From: Chelonoidis abingdonii
Taxonomy: Eukaryota; Chordata; Testudines; Testudinidae
Assembly (NCBI RefSeq): GCF_003597395.2
Contig: NC_133769.1
Coordinates: 47,291,605 to 47,355,604, forward strand
Reading direction: 5' to 3'
Length of the DNA: 64,000 bases
Part shown: piece by piece, positions 23,820 through 36,587 of the stretch
Layout: each line of letters starts with the position of its first letter
How positions within the stretch are numbered: position 1 is the stretch's first letter
Notes under the pieces: generated by a model
What the model was told of the DNA's origin: nothing
What the model saw: only the letters and a program-made list of their open reading frames with translations
The model's database searches: none
Program-made: the position numbers and the translations under genes

Positions 23820-23965
23820 AAGGTCATTTACTCCAACTCCCTGCTCAAAGCAGGGCCAATTCCCTAACAGATTTTTGCCCCATGTCCCCAAATGGCCCCC
23901 TCAAGGATTAAACTCAGAACCTTGGGTTTAGCAGGCCAAGGCTCAAACCACTAAGCTATCCCTCT
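23820..23965 (-). mobile_element. Second, tandem SINE copy
   Basis: A same-orientation copy directly following the first: tail aaggtcatttactccaactc, body ccccaaatggccccctcaag, head ending ccactaagctatccct. It lacks the last part of the CR1-like tail. Both could come from independent insertion or unequal exchange. Confidence 0.85.
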
Positions 23966-24139
23966 TCTTCCATGATTGTTAGAGCACTGGAGATTTTTCA
24001 TTCCCGCAGATCAAAAATTCTGTAGACACACCAATATATGAATTTGTCACAAAACAGATTCTTAAAATAATGGCCATTCTTAATGGGCGTAGGATAAAAA
24101 AATAGGATCCTATTCACAATCAGTGATCTTAATCATAGA

Positions 24140-24705
24140 ATTCTAGGCAATTTATTCCAAAGCTTAACCACCCTGACAGTTAGGAAGTTTTTCCTAATGT
24201 CCAACCTAAACCTCCCTTGTTGCAATTTAAGCCATTGCTTCTTGCCCTATCTGCAGAGCTTTAAAAAAAAAACATTTTTTTCTCCCTCCTCCTTGTAACA
24301 ACCTTTTTACGTACTTAAAAACTGTTATCATGTTCCCCCTCAGTCTTCTCTTTTTCAGACTAAACAAACCCAAGTTATTCAATCTTCCCTCACAGGTCAT
24401 ATTTCCTAGACCTTTAATCATTTATGTTGCTCTTCTCTGGATTCTCTCCAATTTGTCCACATCTTTCCTAAAATGTGGCGCCCAGAACTGAACACAAAAC
24501 TCTAGTTGAGGCCTAATCAGCATTGGGTAGAGTAGAAGAATTACTTCTCGTGTCTTACTTAAAACACACGTGCTAATTCGTCCCAAAATGATGTTTGCTT
24601 TTTTTGCAACAGCGTTACACTGTTGACTGATATTTAGCTTGTGGTCCAATATGACCCCCCAGATCCCTTTCCACAGTACTCCTGTCTAGGCAGTCATTTC
24701 CCATT
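24140..24705 (-). mobile_element. CR1 LINE 3' fragment
   Basis: The minus strand reads the RT C-terminus (MDHKLNISQQCNAVAKKANI ... [17 protein letters not shown], 24422-24649) and then the CR1 3' region (gaagagaaggctgag-type, 'ggaaaaacttcctaactgtc'-type). The coding frame is still open for about 75 codons, so it is younger than the 4.7 kb copy, but it is only a fragment. Confidence 0.88.
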
Positions 24706-24862
24706 TTGCAAAAACAAAAGAAAGCTTATCAGTTCATACAATTCTAAGTGCCTTTGATATATACAGATCTTAGAACTCTATATTTTCTGCTCATTGATTA
24801 CTTGATTGACTCTGATGGTGAACCAAACGTTTGGTCCTATGTGTCTGTTTATATTACCTATA

Positions 24863-25121
24863 GGCCTGTCTACACATAGAAGTATTGTATATCGGTATAC
24901 TTTAAGTGGCACAACTCCTTAGTGTGGATGCAGTTATATCAGTATAAAGATACTTTACAGCTAATCCCATATCGGAAGGAAAATAAGATATACCAGTATA
25001 AGGCACCTTTAAATTGATATAACTGCTTTCATACTGGTGTTGTACTAGTATAGCTATTTTGGTTTAAAAATAATCACATCCCTAACCTGTACCAGTAAAA
25101 AAAAGTGTGTATAGACCAGGC
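24863..25121. mobile_element. MITE with GGCCTGTCTACAC terminus
   Basis: The left end ggcctgtctacacata pairs with the right end tgtgtatagaccaggc. The interior contains repeated ataccagtata / tatcagtataaag motifs. It belongs to the 'GTCTACAC' group of turtle MITEs. Flanking triplets (ata and tta) do not match perfectly. Confidence 0.65.
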
Positions 25122-25717
25122 TTATATCTGTGATGTTGTCTGATAGTATTATCATGTGATGTCCTTTCAAGGATCCCTGAAAGTTCAGGTGAGTTAACCA
25201 GACTGCTCTTAGCTTAGGAAAGAATTTATTTTTGATATTTTTCTCTTCCCCCTTCTCCCCCCCATCATTTTTATGCAGTCATGAAGTTTGAGTGAGCTTC
25301 CCATCTGGTGTCCATTATTACCAATTTTGGTGAGGCACTCTGAAAAAGAGTCTCATATATGACTAAATTACCTAGGTTACCAGAAGAGAGACTGTGTTAC
25401 TTGCTGGCCACAATGAACCATCTCCTCTTGATAATCTGCAGAGACAGTCTGTTATATTGTGAATTGGAATCAATTATCATTTTTTTCCACTGATGATAAA
25501 CTGTGCTTCAACAGAGATAACAGAGCTCTTTCTGTTTGCCTTTCATGCTAAATCTGTGAATGATGTTGTCACCTAAACTGACAAAGATCGATATTACCAA
25601 TAGAGATCTCAGCTGTGCTACCACTACTTTGAAGAGTTTGGTTAAAACTCTTGGGCTTCTGACAACCCAAATACTCAATGTTGTACTAATCATCATCCTC
25701 GCAGCCATGTTCATATA

Positions 25718-25792
25718 GGGGCCTGATTCAAAGCCCAATGGAGTCCAAGGAAAGACTCTGGCTGACTCCAAAGGGCTTTGGATCAGGGCTAT
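25718..25792. repeat. Palindromic short MITE
   Basis: gcctgattcaaagcccaatg on the left pairs with ctttggatcagggc on the right, making a roughly 70-bp fold-back. The same 'cctgatcca...' motif recurs elsewhere in the window. Confidence 0.7.
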
Positions 25793-25794
25793 AG

Positions 25795-25928
25795 GACTTG
25801 ATTCTGCAAAGTGTTGAGCTCTCCCAGGAGATACTGAATGCAGTCAACTCCCACTGAAAACCTAATGAGTTGTGGAACCTCACAGTTTTTCTCATCACTT
25901 TGCAGAGTAAGGCCCACAAGAATATGAG
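25795..25928. repeat. Second palindromic short repeat
   Basis: cttgattctgcaaagtg at the left pairs with cactttgcagagtaagg at the right. The core has agtcaactcccactgaaaac. Decayed fold-back repeat adjoining the previous one. Confidence 0.65.
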
Positions 25929-27301
25929 TATGGTCAGATAGATATTTGCAAAACTTACGCACATTAAAGTTATGATTAAAAGCCAGGTTTTTCACCAAGC
26001 TTTTCCTGATGCACATGTCAGGTTTCTGAAAATCTAGCATCATTTTTAGTCCTTTTGATTCTTTGATGCAATAGAAAATAGAAACCCTTTTCACTACAGT
26101 TATAAGTTCTTCATATGAACATTTTTGTTCACAGACTTACAAAACACTTTTGCTTTAGATAGTCTATTTCCTCAATCTGAATTTAAGCCAAACCCCACTG
26201 GTGTCAGTGAGACTCTCTCTATTGACTAGACCTGGGCAGGAAGTGGTTTTCCCATCCTGTGAGAATTATCAACATTTCAAAATGTGTTCTTATCCCAAAC
26301 TGTAACAAAAGTCAAAATTTCAAAAATTTTCACATACCAAAAATCCCCCCAAAAAAGTTTGAATTGGCTCAGTTAAAATGTTTTGTTTTGATTTCAAACA
26401 TTTTTATTTTCTTTTTATTTATTACACTTTTTCACCATAAATTAAATTTCTAAACAAAAAGTCATTTCAACCATAAAAATGAACATATTCATTTTGAAAA
26501 TGTAGAAACAGGACAATTGCAACTTTTTTTTGAACTTTTCAAAAAGGAAGTTTGTTGAAACTGGCCCTGTAACAATTATGGTTACAATGAACTGGCATTT
26601 TCCAATGAAAAAACATTTTGTCTAAAAATTCCTGACCAGGTCTACTATTAACAAGCATGTCACTGGATAAAGCTTTTGGCAGCTTTTGATAAGAAATATT
26701 CATAGGTGATATCAAGAGTTGCTTGAACAAAATCCTAGTTGCTGAATTGAAAATGTAGCTCCTAGGTGGCAGAAAAACTAGAAAGCAGAACTTTTTTTTT
26801 TAATTTTAAAAGCTCTTGGCACGTTTTATATTTTATAGCTTTGATCAAATTATGTAAACAGAATTAGTAAATAAACTATCAGTTTTTAACATGATAGTAA
26901 ACAAAATATGAAAAAAAGATGTATTTCTCTTCCACATCATATCATCAATCTGTCACTAGCAGGTTGCTTGCTTGTAAAACAAGCAGTTCAGATTTACAGC
27001 ACTGTTTTTCTTTCTCTGTTTCTTCATTTCTAACAAAGTGGTTAGCTAAAATAATTTTTCTCTAGCGACACTACATGGTTCCATTTACTTCCCCTAGCCC
27101 CCTTTGTCTCTGTAGATATCAGAGAAGTGCTAAAAAAAAAATCCCTCCAAATTCAGAAAGTGTCTGAACAATCCTTCTATTCATGTAAAGGTTTGTCAAG
27201 ATTCAAGCACCTAAGATCTGAAAGAGAAGCAGGAGTAGTACATGCTGATATCCCTACTATCTCTTTTCGTATAGGGTCAACATTAATGCAGGTTCCCAGA
27301 A

Positions 27302-27608
27302 CAGCAGAACTTCAGAGTTATGAACAACTCGGGAATGGAGGTTGTTCATAACTCTGAAAAAAACACTATGGCTGTTCTTTCAAAAGTTTACAACTGAACA
27401 TTAATTTAATACAGCTTTGAAACTTTATGATGAAGAAGAAAAATGCTGCTTTCCCTTTATTTTTTAGTAGTTTATGTTTAACAGAGTACTGTATTTGCTT
27501 TTGTGTGTGTGTGTCTTTGCTCCTACCTGATTATGTACTTTTGTTTCCAAATGAGGTGTGCGGTTGACTGGTCAGTTCGTAACTCTGGTGTTCATAATTC
27601 TGAGGCTG
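27302..27608. mobile_element. Tigger/pogo-like mariner MITE
   Basis: The left end reads cagcagaacttcagagttat and then gaacaactcgggaatggagg; the right end, reverse complemented, reads cagcctcagaattatgaaca. Both fit the 'CAG-A-AACCTCAGAGTTACGAAC' terminus of TcMar-Tigger elements. A TA follows on the right (27609-27610); the left TA has mutated to aa. A GT microsatellite lies inside. Confidence 0.7.
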
Positions 27609-27803
27609 TATTTTCCCAGACGTCACAAAGTACACATTGTCCACACTCACCACAGCAGCAGATATTTCACATTTCTCTCCTAGCCTCTAACCAAAGGTAG
27701 AGCTGCAGTTTAGTACCTTATACTTGGAACTCGCTCTGAAAATTTATGACAACTCTGTCATTGAGAGAAACTTATCCAGGACACACTCTTTTAACAAATA
27801 GCC

Positions 27804-27834
<31 letters not shown>
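27804..27834 (+). repeat. (ATAG)n microsatellite
   Basis: About seven and a half uninterrupted tetranucleotide units. Confidence 0.97.
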
Positions 27835-27835
<1 letters not shown>

Positions 27836-28717
27836 ACCCACTAGAGAGAATAGGGTAAACTAACAAAAGCTTAAGGAAGTATTCTTCCAATTCTTTTAAT
27901 TCAGAGATGGGAAAAAATAAAATTCCAATTAATACACAAAATTAATGTAGAAAAATATATTTTCAACTGGTGAAGTCTGACAAAAAGAAAGGCAGGCTCT
28001 TTGAGAGAAACATGGAATTTCAGGGGACCTATCAACAGTAGAAATATGGTAAAAATATGCCAGCTGGCAAACTTCTGATTCTCCAGAGAAGCAAAACATG
28101 GAAAAGAAGTTTCAATTTTTTTCAAGTAATAATAAACAAGCCACCATCAATAACAAGATTCAGACCAAATTACAGAAGTTCACCTACTGGGGAGGCTCAC
28201 ATACTTTGTAGAGAAGCAGGCAAAGTCAGAAGGCAAATGAATAAAGCTTCATGTACTCTGCAGTAAACTCATCTTCAGTTCTTTGGCAAGGGACTCGGGA
28301 TTCTGCAGTTCTCCAGTGCTGCAGATTGGAATTTTTGCAGCAATTTATGTAAAGTTAAAATTGTAAGTTTCTACTGAATTCAAATCAGTACAGTGTTTGG
28401 CATAATCTAATTTAGAATTAAATTAAATTTATTTTACTCTGTCTCTAAATTTCCAGTCTGTTGCACAATTTTGTATTGACATTGCACAACTGCATGGTAG
28501 AAGCTGGAGATTTTGACATCATGGTAAAGGAGATTCAGAACTAGGGGCACTAGTAGTGTGGGAGGTAAGTTTAGATTGTCGGTTAAGCACATTAGTTTGG
28601 TGATTCTTCTCAAATGGTCCGTAGTTAAATAGCTACAATGTTGACATTTAAATCTCCATCAGCAGGCTTCCCATTAAGATGAAATGGGAACAGTTCACAT
28701 CCCTTTCAGAGTTGTTG
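27835..28717. other. Unique intronic DNA
   Basis: No gene or recognised repeat. Confidence 0.55.
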
Positions 28718-29234
28718 TTTTAGGCCAGGGGTCTCAAACATGCAGCCCACGGGCCACTGTGGCCCGCCAAGCTCCCTATGCCCCCCCGGAGTTATTTCCT
28801 GCGGCCACCAAGCTGCCCTTCCCCCTTGCTCCCCTCCCCCCTAGCATACCGCGTCCCTGCTTCTCTGCCTACTTCCAGGCACTTCCCACTCCCAAACAGC
28901 CGCACACTTTCCAGGAGGGAGGAGGAGTGGGGAGCCACACGCTCAGGGGAGGAGGCAGAGAAGAGGCGGGGAAGGGGCAGGGATTTGGGGAAGGGTTTGG
29001 AATAGGGACAGGGAGGGGGCGGAGTTGGGGTGGGGATTTTGGGGAAGGGGTTGGAAGAGGTGGGGCAGAGTGAGGCCTAATGGAAGAGGTGGACTGGGGG
29101 CGAGGCCGGGGGCAGCGCGGGGGGGGCTGTTGTACCTTTATATGAAAAGGTGTCAGTGGTGCGGCCCTTGGGCCAATGTACTAGTCCTCATGTGGCCCTC
29201 GTGGTGATTCGAGTTTGAGATCCCTGTTTTAGGC
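28718..29234. mobile_element. hAT-type MITE with perfect 8-bp TSD
   Basis: The element proper is 28726..29226, bounded by ttttaggc (28718-28725 and 29227-29234). Termini are inverted: caggggtctcaaacatgc and gagtttgagatccctg. The interior is C-rich on the left and G-rich on the right. The apparent ORFs inside (up to 129 codons) are composition artefacts. Confidence 0.92.
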
Positions 29235-30406
29235 TATCCATTTGCTGATTCAGAAACAGCTGTTTGGGATTGTGAACCCCCCTTCCTTTCCCCTCCTTCA
29301 AAAAACAAAAAACTTTCAACACATTTTCTTTATAATTTTCTTCAAAAGGTTTTTGGTTTTACTTGAAAAACCATAAACCTGAAAACTGATTTAACTGGGT
29401 ATTTTGTTTGCATTCACAGGGAAAGGCCTAAACAGTAGGCAAACATAGGAAGGGGACCTGATGCAAAAATGAATCAAGAATGGTTGAATTTGGAGTGGAT
29501 AGCTACTTTACTTTTTATGGTCCTAAGGCAGAAGTTCTAGGCAGAGGGCAGGCATGGGCTTCCCTATGGCCCTAAGATACTATCTAAAGACTGTGGGGTT
29601 GTATCTTTGCAATCAAGAGGAAGGGCTATGGCACAGGGAGGGCAAAGGACTTGTTTGGAAGCTGTTTTGTTGTGTCTGCACTTCGGTTTACCCTGGAAGT
29701 AGAGGACCTTTTCAATATGGCCATTGAGCAGGAAACTAAGGGTGTGGATGCTTCTAATCACAAGGAGGTAATATAGTTGCCTCCTCTCTCTTCATATGAA
29801 AGCCCCTCAAATTCACTTATTTACGCGCCCTATCCAGTACTCCATATTATGCTGTACTCTTCTGCTAATTAACTATACTTTTCTTCAAATGTAATAGCCA
29901 AAACTGGGGTATTGTACTCCAAAATTACTATAGACAATGCTTTATTGATAGCACCATCCCTAGAGTTATGTCTCTTGAAATAAGCCAACATCTTATTGCT
30001 CTTTTTACTGCTTCCACTAGCAACTCAAATCAAGGGCCCTTTCTGCCTTTACTTCATTTTCATGTGTCAGGTAATGAAAATCTAGTTCTTCTAACCACTA
30101 AGGCAATTTTTAAATATGTTTATTCTTAACTTTCTGTCTGTATATTATTTGTATTTTTGTGAAGTTTTAGGCCCAGAGGTAAAAAAGAACAATGCTATTG
30201 ATTATAGGTTAACTAAATTCTCCATTGCAATTGTTTTAAAACACAAAAATTAACTTAGTTCATTACAATATATCTAATAAATATTATAATGCGACTTGGT
30301 TTTTTTTATTATCTGAATTATTTAAACACCTCTAACTTGTCTATCTACCATCTGGTATATGTAGCTTCTGCTTGCTTATTCCACTCTGTCCTTACTTCTT
30401 ATGATC
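29235..30406. other. Intronic DNA with one faint CR1-type relic
   Basis: Mostly unique. 29855-30070 resembles a very old minus-strand CR1/L3 segment (gtactccatattatgctgta, caaaactggggtattgtact, agccaacatcttattgctct). That assignment is weak. Confidence 0.4.
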
Positions 30407-30701
30407 TTTGACCTGGTCTACACTGCGGGGAGGGGATCGATCTAAGTTACGCAACTATGTGACTAACGTAGCTGAAGTTGACGTACTTAGAGCTACTTAC
30501 CGAGGTGTCTTCACTGTGGTGAATCGATGGCTGACATTCTCCCATCAACTCCACCTGCGCCTCTCGCCTTGGTGGAGTACCAGAGTCGACATGAGAGCAT
30601 TCGGTGGTCTGTTTATCGCACCTAAACTAGACATGAGTAATCGACCCCTGCTGGATTGATTGCTGCCTGTTGATCCAGCAAGTAATGTAGACAAGCCCTT
30701 T
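30407..30701. mobile_element. Harbinger-like MITE, copy 1
   Basis: The element is 30410..30698 with flanking ttt triplets on both sides. Termini gacctggtctacact and aatgtagacaagccc are inverted. Interior landmarks: ggatcgatctaagttacgca, gtagctgaagttgacgta, gtggagtaccagagtcgaca. Same family as 36591 and 39194. Confidence 0.85.
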
Positions 30702-33593
30702 GTCTCAACTGGATTTGATTTATTGATTTAAATGAGTAATCAATATAGTCAAACCCACTCCAAAACACTTATAAAACTAAAATCTCCTAAATCAATCCAG
30801 AATAATTTAAATTAACAAGGAAGCTTCTCCTAAAAAAACATAGGGATTTCTTAATTTTGATGTACCTTCAATACAAAGAGATTTATTTTTAAACCTCTTA
30901 TTTTTAATTTCAACAAAAGATGAGACTTCATAAAACAAACTTTTCTTCTCAGTTTGATCAGGGAAACACACTTCAGCCCCTCTACCCATTGTGGGAAGCA
31001 GGAGAGTTTAGAAATCAGCATGTTGCCACTGTAATCCACCATGTAATCCATCCATCCGCTTTATTCCTAAATAGCCCAGCACAGTGCAGTAGTTGCCGCC
31101 CACAACTGATAAGGAAGTTCAAGAAATTGTTAACCGACTACAAGAGATATAGATGCAGGTTACAGAAATGGAAAGTAAAGTTTCAAACATGAAAATATGT
31201 TTCCCCCTTTTAGGAAAAAAAAAACAGATTGATAAAAATAAAACAAAATAAATTAAGTGCCCTTTCTACACACAGTTTTGTATAGAAAACCCTTTTGGTA
31301 TGGCTTACTGAAGGAAGCTAATGATAGAGATTCAGAAGAAATTAGTAGGGGTAATTACTAGCTAATGTTACAGGCTGGCACAATTAGTATGGGTTGAGGC
31401 TCCCCCTCACAAAGAATTCCTGGAAGACTAGGATCACAAATGATAATTTGAAAGATTCTTCCACATGTATTAGCCCACAATATTTTCCAAAACTCACAAA
31501 AAGCCAACAATTGTGTAAGTGCTTGTGCTGGACCTTTCATCAAAATTACTGTCTCTGAACCAAATTCTGATCTCACTGAAGTCAATCAGAGCTCCAGGCT
31601 ATAACAGTTTTCAAAACTGGGCATTTGCATATGTTCCGTTTTAAAATGTTGCAGTCAGTTACTGGAAAACATTTTCATTGGTTCAAGAATAACAAACAAG
31701 AAATTTGTAAAACTTGCATAACAAAATTAATATTTCTTACAATTATCTTCCTGCTACATTATCAATTACAGAAAATGACAGCAAAAATTGAAAACCAAAG
31801 AGAAGATTTTGCTTTTAGAAAATCTTTCTCCAAGTTATTTCCCCTTTTTTAACTGTTAAACTATCTACCTCCCTTTCGATAGATAGATAGATTAGATAGA
31901 TAGATACACAATTTTCTGCTTTGCTAATGTTATAGGAACATAGGAAATGTTAATTTTTACAAATGCTGAGCACCTGTAAATCCCATTTATTTCTATATCA
32001 GCAGCTCGTGCTCAGCACCTCTGAAAATCAGGCCATTTATTTAGGTCCTTAACCTAAAGTAAGAGTAAGATTTTTAAAAGAATTTAGGCACCTCAAATGC
32101 AGCTAGCTGCCTAGGCACATAATTCCCTTTGATTTCAATTGCAGTTAGGCACTTTTGAAAACCCCACGAGGGGTCTCCCTGCATCTTTAGGCACCTGAAT
32201 ACCTTTAAAATCTGGCTCACAGCACTCTGATTCCTGCAATCTGATCCATGCAGGAGGATCCCTGAGCTCATACATTGTCTCATTGACTCCAGTGGGAGTC
32301 CAATCAGGTGTCAGGGACTACTCGCATGTATCACTTTGAAGAAACGGGGCCCAAATTTGAAAATGTGGGCCTTATCATATATGACAAATTACATAAATAT
32401 GAGATTATTCATACTAATATTTTGACAGCATCTCCCATCTTCACAATGGCCTGTATCCTGCCCCCACTGAAGGAAATGAAAAATCTCCCATTTAATTCAG
32501 TGGTGCAGGATCAGGCTCATATTAAGTGCATGCACACAGCACTCTGGAAATGCTCACACCTCACAGATGGAGGGTTGTAGCCAACCAGCGCACAGCAACG
32601 TGGGAAAGGAAATATTGTTTTATCAAAGACCTCAGAGCAAACCACTTCACTGCTCTTATGAAAAGTGCCACTGGATCTTTAATAGTCACACAGATAGAAC
32701 TTGGCTTTTGTGATCTCATACAACTACAGTAATATGTTATATGATTATTTTATCAGCTTTTAGAAATAGGAAGTGTTAACACTGCTGATATTTGAGTATG
32801 GGTTTATAGGGTGCAGATGAACTTTCAGAACTGGATACTTAGACCACTAAGGTATTCGTATCCCTTACAGAGACCTGGGGATCTCTACTATAAGATGCTT
32901 CTTATCTCTTGAAATGTCATTGGGGTGTGAAGAAACTAATTTAGTTTCCCTTTAGGAAGTTTGAATTTTGAGAGATCTGGATTATCTCTGTCTTAAGACA
33001 CTGTTTTTAGTTAGTATTAATTTTTATTATTTATTAATCACTAATCATGAATTATTATTTTTATTAATTATTATTATGTAAATTGAACTAAAATCTTTCA
33101 GGGAATGTTCCAAAAGCCACATAATTTTCAATGTGCTAATGTTGTGATTTTGACCCTAGGCCAGTAGGTATATATATAAAAATACTTGTATCCAGCAATC
33201 TCTCTCATGGTTCTCACATCTGTTGCACTTCAGTTGTTCTACCTAAAAGGCAGAATACATTAGCTGACCATTATTTAAGCCAGTCTCGAAAAAAATAATA
33301 TAACTTCTCGGCTCACTGTGGTAAAAATGTTTCTTTTTTTATCAAAATGCTCCTTTTTTTAGATCCATTCATTTAATATCAAACAAGGTGATTTGAAAAT
33401 ATTATTTGGAGTATGGGAGATTATCATTCATATATTGCAGCCAGAACTACGTTAGTTAGGCGATGTACTGCAGATCCAATGACCAATAACTGTGATATAG
33501 GTGACAGTCCAAGCATGGTCGTTATTATTGTTTCAGAGAAAGGTAACAGAACATAGAGCTATCATTCTAATGCAGTCTAGGCATTTAAAAATA
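30702..33593. other. Intronic DNA, mostly unique
   Basis: No gene. 32040-32340 contains decayed 'ttaggcacct' and 'ccagtgggagtccaatc' type dispersed repeats, related to those at 40080-40625. Confidence 0.5.
31878..31907 (+). repeat. (GATA)n microsatellite
   Basis: About seven units with one 'gatta' interruption. Confidence 0.95.
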
Positions 33594-33623
33594 TTTCCTT
33601 CACTTCATAAGAAGTGAAGGAAA
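33594..33623. repeat. Perfect 13-bp stem hairpin
   Basis: tttccttcacttc, loop ataa, gaagtgaaggaaa: a perfect palindrome with a 4-base loop. Confidence 0.95.
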
Positions 33624-34107
33624 GCTGTTTTGTAGACTATGTCTTAAATAAAAATCAGTGTTCTCATTCACCACCTGATGAATGATAGGTACAGAAATAT
33701 ACAGGATCTTTTCTAGCACTGTGTCAACTTGGCTGTCAGATAGCTGACGAAAATTGAAGCTGCACCTGAATCTAAACTATGTCTTCGGATTTGTATTTGA
33801 TATGCCTTCTTTCAATCAGTCAGTCAGTTTATGACTTATAGAATCCAATTCTCCTTTCACATTTGTTAGTGTAAACTAGGAGTAATAGGATTTACTGGGG
33901 TAAAATTTCAATAAGATAAGAAACAGGCCCATAGACTTTCATTGTTTCAAATGTTTATTCTGGAAAATAAATAAAGTAAATTGAGGGTCTTTTCTTGTGT
34001 TTATGAAATGTTTTGTATAACAACAACAAGATTTCAGATGAATATTCAGCTCTTTTACAAGTTTCTGTATTCAGTACTATAATTTCATTTCCCAAGCAGC
34101 TTCATAT
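33624..34107. other. Unique intronic DNA
   Basis: No gene. One decayed 'gtgtaaactaggagtaatagg' repeat lies near 33870. Confidence 0.5.
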
Positions 34108-34295
34108 GTGATAAAAATCCAGGAAGTTCAAATTGAATGGTGACACAACACTATCTCTATTACTATATTTATAGATTTTTTTCCCCAGCATTTCCACTGT
34201 AAACATGTCTTGTTGGGCAGGGGTGCAGAAGTTCACAATGGTTTGAGTTAACTGTTGTGTCACCATTCAATCTGAACTTTCTGGATTTTTATCAC
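34108..34295. repeat. Fold-back element with 43-bp arms
   Basis: The arms 34108-34150 and 34253-34295 are inverted copies, differing at two of 43 positions, separated by 102 bp. Arm start: gtgataaaaatccaggaagt. No clear target duplication is visible. Confidence 0.9.
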
Positions 34296-35353
34296 TTAAG
34301 TCAAACTATTCATATATTTCAGATTTGCATTACTAGCCAAGGACCATTCATATGATGGGCTATAATCAATAAATCAGATGTCAGTGGTGATTATTCTGCA
34401 TGTTAGCTTATACACTTACAGGGTACTGGCATATATTTTGTTACTGCCACCTCCTCAACACCAACCCAAGTGTTGTTATTCTTGACTCACAGTAACTACA
34501 AGAAACCAAATTCCATCTGTTTCCACAAAAAGAAGTAAATAAATGAGATTCTCACCAGAAAACTCATCTTCCTGACACCACGTCCATGCTTGTGTCTGTG
34601 GTAAGGAAATTCATGCTCAAGGGAAATTGAATGAAGTAAAAGATCTTCCTTCCCTCTAAGAAATCTGCTTGATCTTTTAGTCATGCAAGTTGACCTATCT
34701 GAAGAGAACTAAAGCAGGTATGACGACTCCTGTTTCCTAACTAGCCACCCAATAGCACAATGCAATTTTAAGCATCTTTTTATTAGTGAATACGCAAAAA
34801 TTGTTTTCACTGCCACCAAACTGACCCTTATTTTCAACTATTTCATATTTTATCTGGAGCCCGTTTTGAATATCAAACAATATACTTAGAAGGTGGTTAT
34901 ATTACACTTTGTCCCTCACATTTTATAGTATTCTAGCTATTCAGACCCCACTGTGAAGAAAAAATAGATCAAAATATATAATGTATTTGCAGAGCTTAAT
35001 ACTATCACAAGATTGTAACACAAAAATACAAAAATTCAATTTAAAACACACTTGAAAAAATATCAAGCATACAAATACTAAAAGGACCAACCAGTTAAGT
35101 AAAAATACAGAAATAAGGATTCAGTTCTGCAAATCTTTTCTCAGATGAATAGCCCTCACTCCCACAAGTAGTCCCATAGGTTTTAATGAAACTACTCATA
35201 ATGTAGGGGTTTGCAGGATTGTGTTCTCTTTTTGTATATTTACTTAACTGTTGGTTCTTTATTTTTGATATTTGGGTGTTCCTGAGCAGACAAAAATCAG
35301 AGACACTAGAGACATTGATGGCTTGCAGGTCACACAAAGAACAAAAGATAGTG
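34296..35353. other. Unique intronic DNA
   Basis: No gene or repeat recognised. A possible remnant of the 'gcaaatcttttctcag' fold-back type lies at about 35120-35225. Confidence 0.45.
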
Positions 35354-35653
35354 TCTAGGGCTTGGATACATTAGACATTTCAAAGCGCTGCCCCGGCAGC
35401 GCTGCGGGAGTGCTGCCGCGGCAGCGCTTTGAAGTGTGAGTGTAGTCATAGCCGCAGCGCTGGGAGAGAGCTCTCCCAGTGCTGCTTGTAAACCACATCC
35501 TTTATGGGTGTAGTGTGCAGCGCTGGGAGCTGTTTTCCCAGCGCTGCCGCCCTGATTACACTGACTCTTTACAGCGCTGCATCTTGCATCGCTCAGGGGG
35601 GTGTTTTTTCACACCCCAGTTGCAGCGCTGTAAAGTGCCAGCGTAGCCAAGGC
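35354..35653. mobile_element. GC-rich MITE with internal cagcgctg palindromes
   Basis: Terminal inverted pair: gggcttggatacatta and agcgtagccaaggcc. The interior repeats gcagcgctg many times in both orientations (gcagcgctgggagag, ctcccagtgctgc). In surrounding AT-rich intron this GC block stands out. I could not identify a target duplication. Confidence 0.75.
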
Positions 35654-36587
35654 CAAATCAGGTATGAATTGTGCATTGCTGAAGGAGATTATGTGATGAT
35701 TGTAAAGAGGCAATTCATCAAGAAAAGGTCAGAGAGTGAACTATTATGAGTAAAGATTAGGTCAGGAGAATGACAATGGTGATGAATAGAGGATTTGATC
35801 CAGTTCTGGCAGTTGAATGAGGAAGCTAGGGAGAGGACATGAATGAAAGCAAAAGTCAGAGGGGTCTTTCATGTGGAAGTTAAATTTGCCCAGGCTGTGG
35901 GTAAGGGAGCTGGAATAGAGGAACACAGAAAGCCAACAGTCAAAATCAGAACTTGGAGGTCTATAGACAACAGTGCTGTGAGAAGAGAAGAACTAAAGGA
36001 AGTGTACTTCAAGGATCTGAAAGGAATGGGAAATAAATGATGAAGGTAGGAGATGGAAGTAGCAGGTGCAGGGTAGCATTAGATCCATCATCCTATTCCC
36101 TGATCAATTATTTGTAGCTTTTTCATGTTGCATCATCATATCATCTAGTAGACTGTAAATTCTTCAAGGTAGGGAATCTATAGTAAGATGCTCAGCACAT
36201 GAATAAATAAACAATAATAATAATTAATGGAACTGTTTGTTACTTTCTTTTGTAAATACATTTAGTTTACATTATGAAAGCAAAAAATCAATTTTCTTAT
36301 TTTTAAATAGCCCTCCACAAAGTCTATAATTCACCTATCAATGTGTTATATGATCTGACAAAACTATATAATATCATGCCCATAAATAAGAAGATAACTA
36401 TTGAATATGCCTGTGCCACTGTTTTTGAACTAGTCACAAAAGATCAATACATTCTTTATTTAAAGCACAATATATAACAGTATATATAAATTTGTACAAA
36501 TACTGCTCTATGATCTACAAACACACACTTCCACTCCACCAGAACTTGGCCCAGGCTTCCCCAGCTCATTTGTTGGCTATAGCAGTG
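35654..36587. other. Unique intronic DNA
   Basis: No gene or recognised repeat. Confidence 0.5.

Larger units (their letters stand above)
25122..27301. other. Unique intronic DNA with two small fold-back repeats
   Basis: No gene. The two palindromic repeats at 25718-25930 are listed separately. The ~100-codon minus ORF at 25789-26094 runs through those repeats and has no family motif. Confidence 0.5.

Noticed and set aside
26259..26453. Small ORFs of 60-100 codons across the intron
   Set aside because: No motif, no homology I recognise, random distribution on both strands at the frequency expected by chance.
27800..31910. CRISPR-like arrays
   Set aside because: The tandem repeats here are microsatellites without spacers, and the genome is vertebrate.
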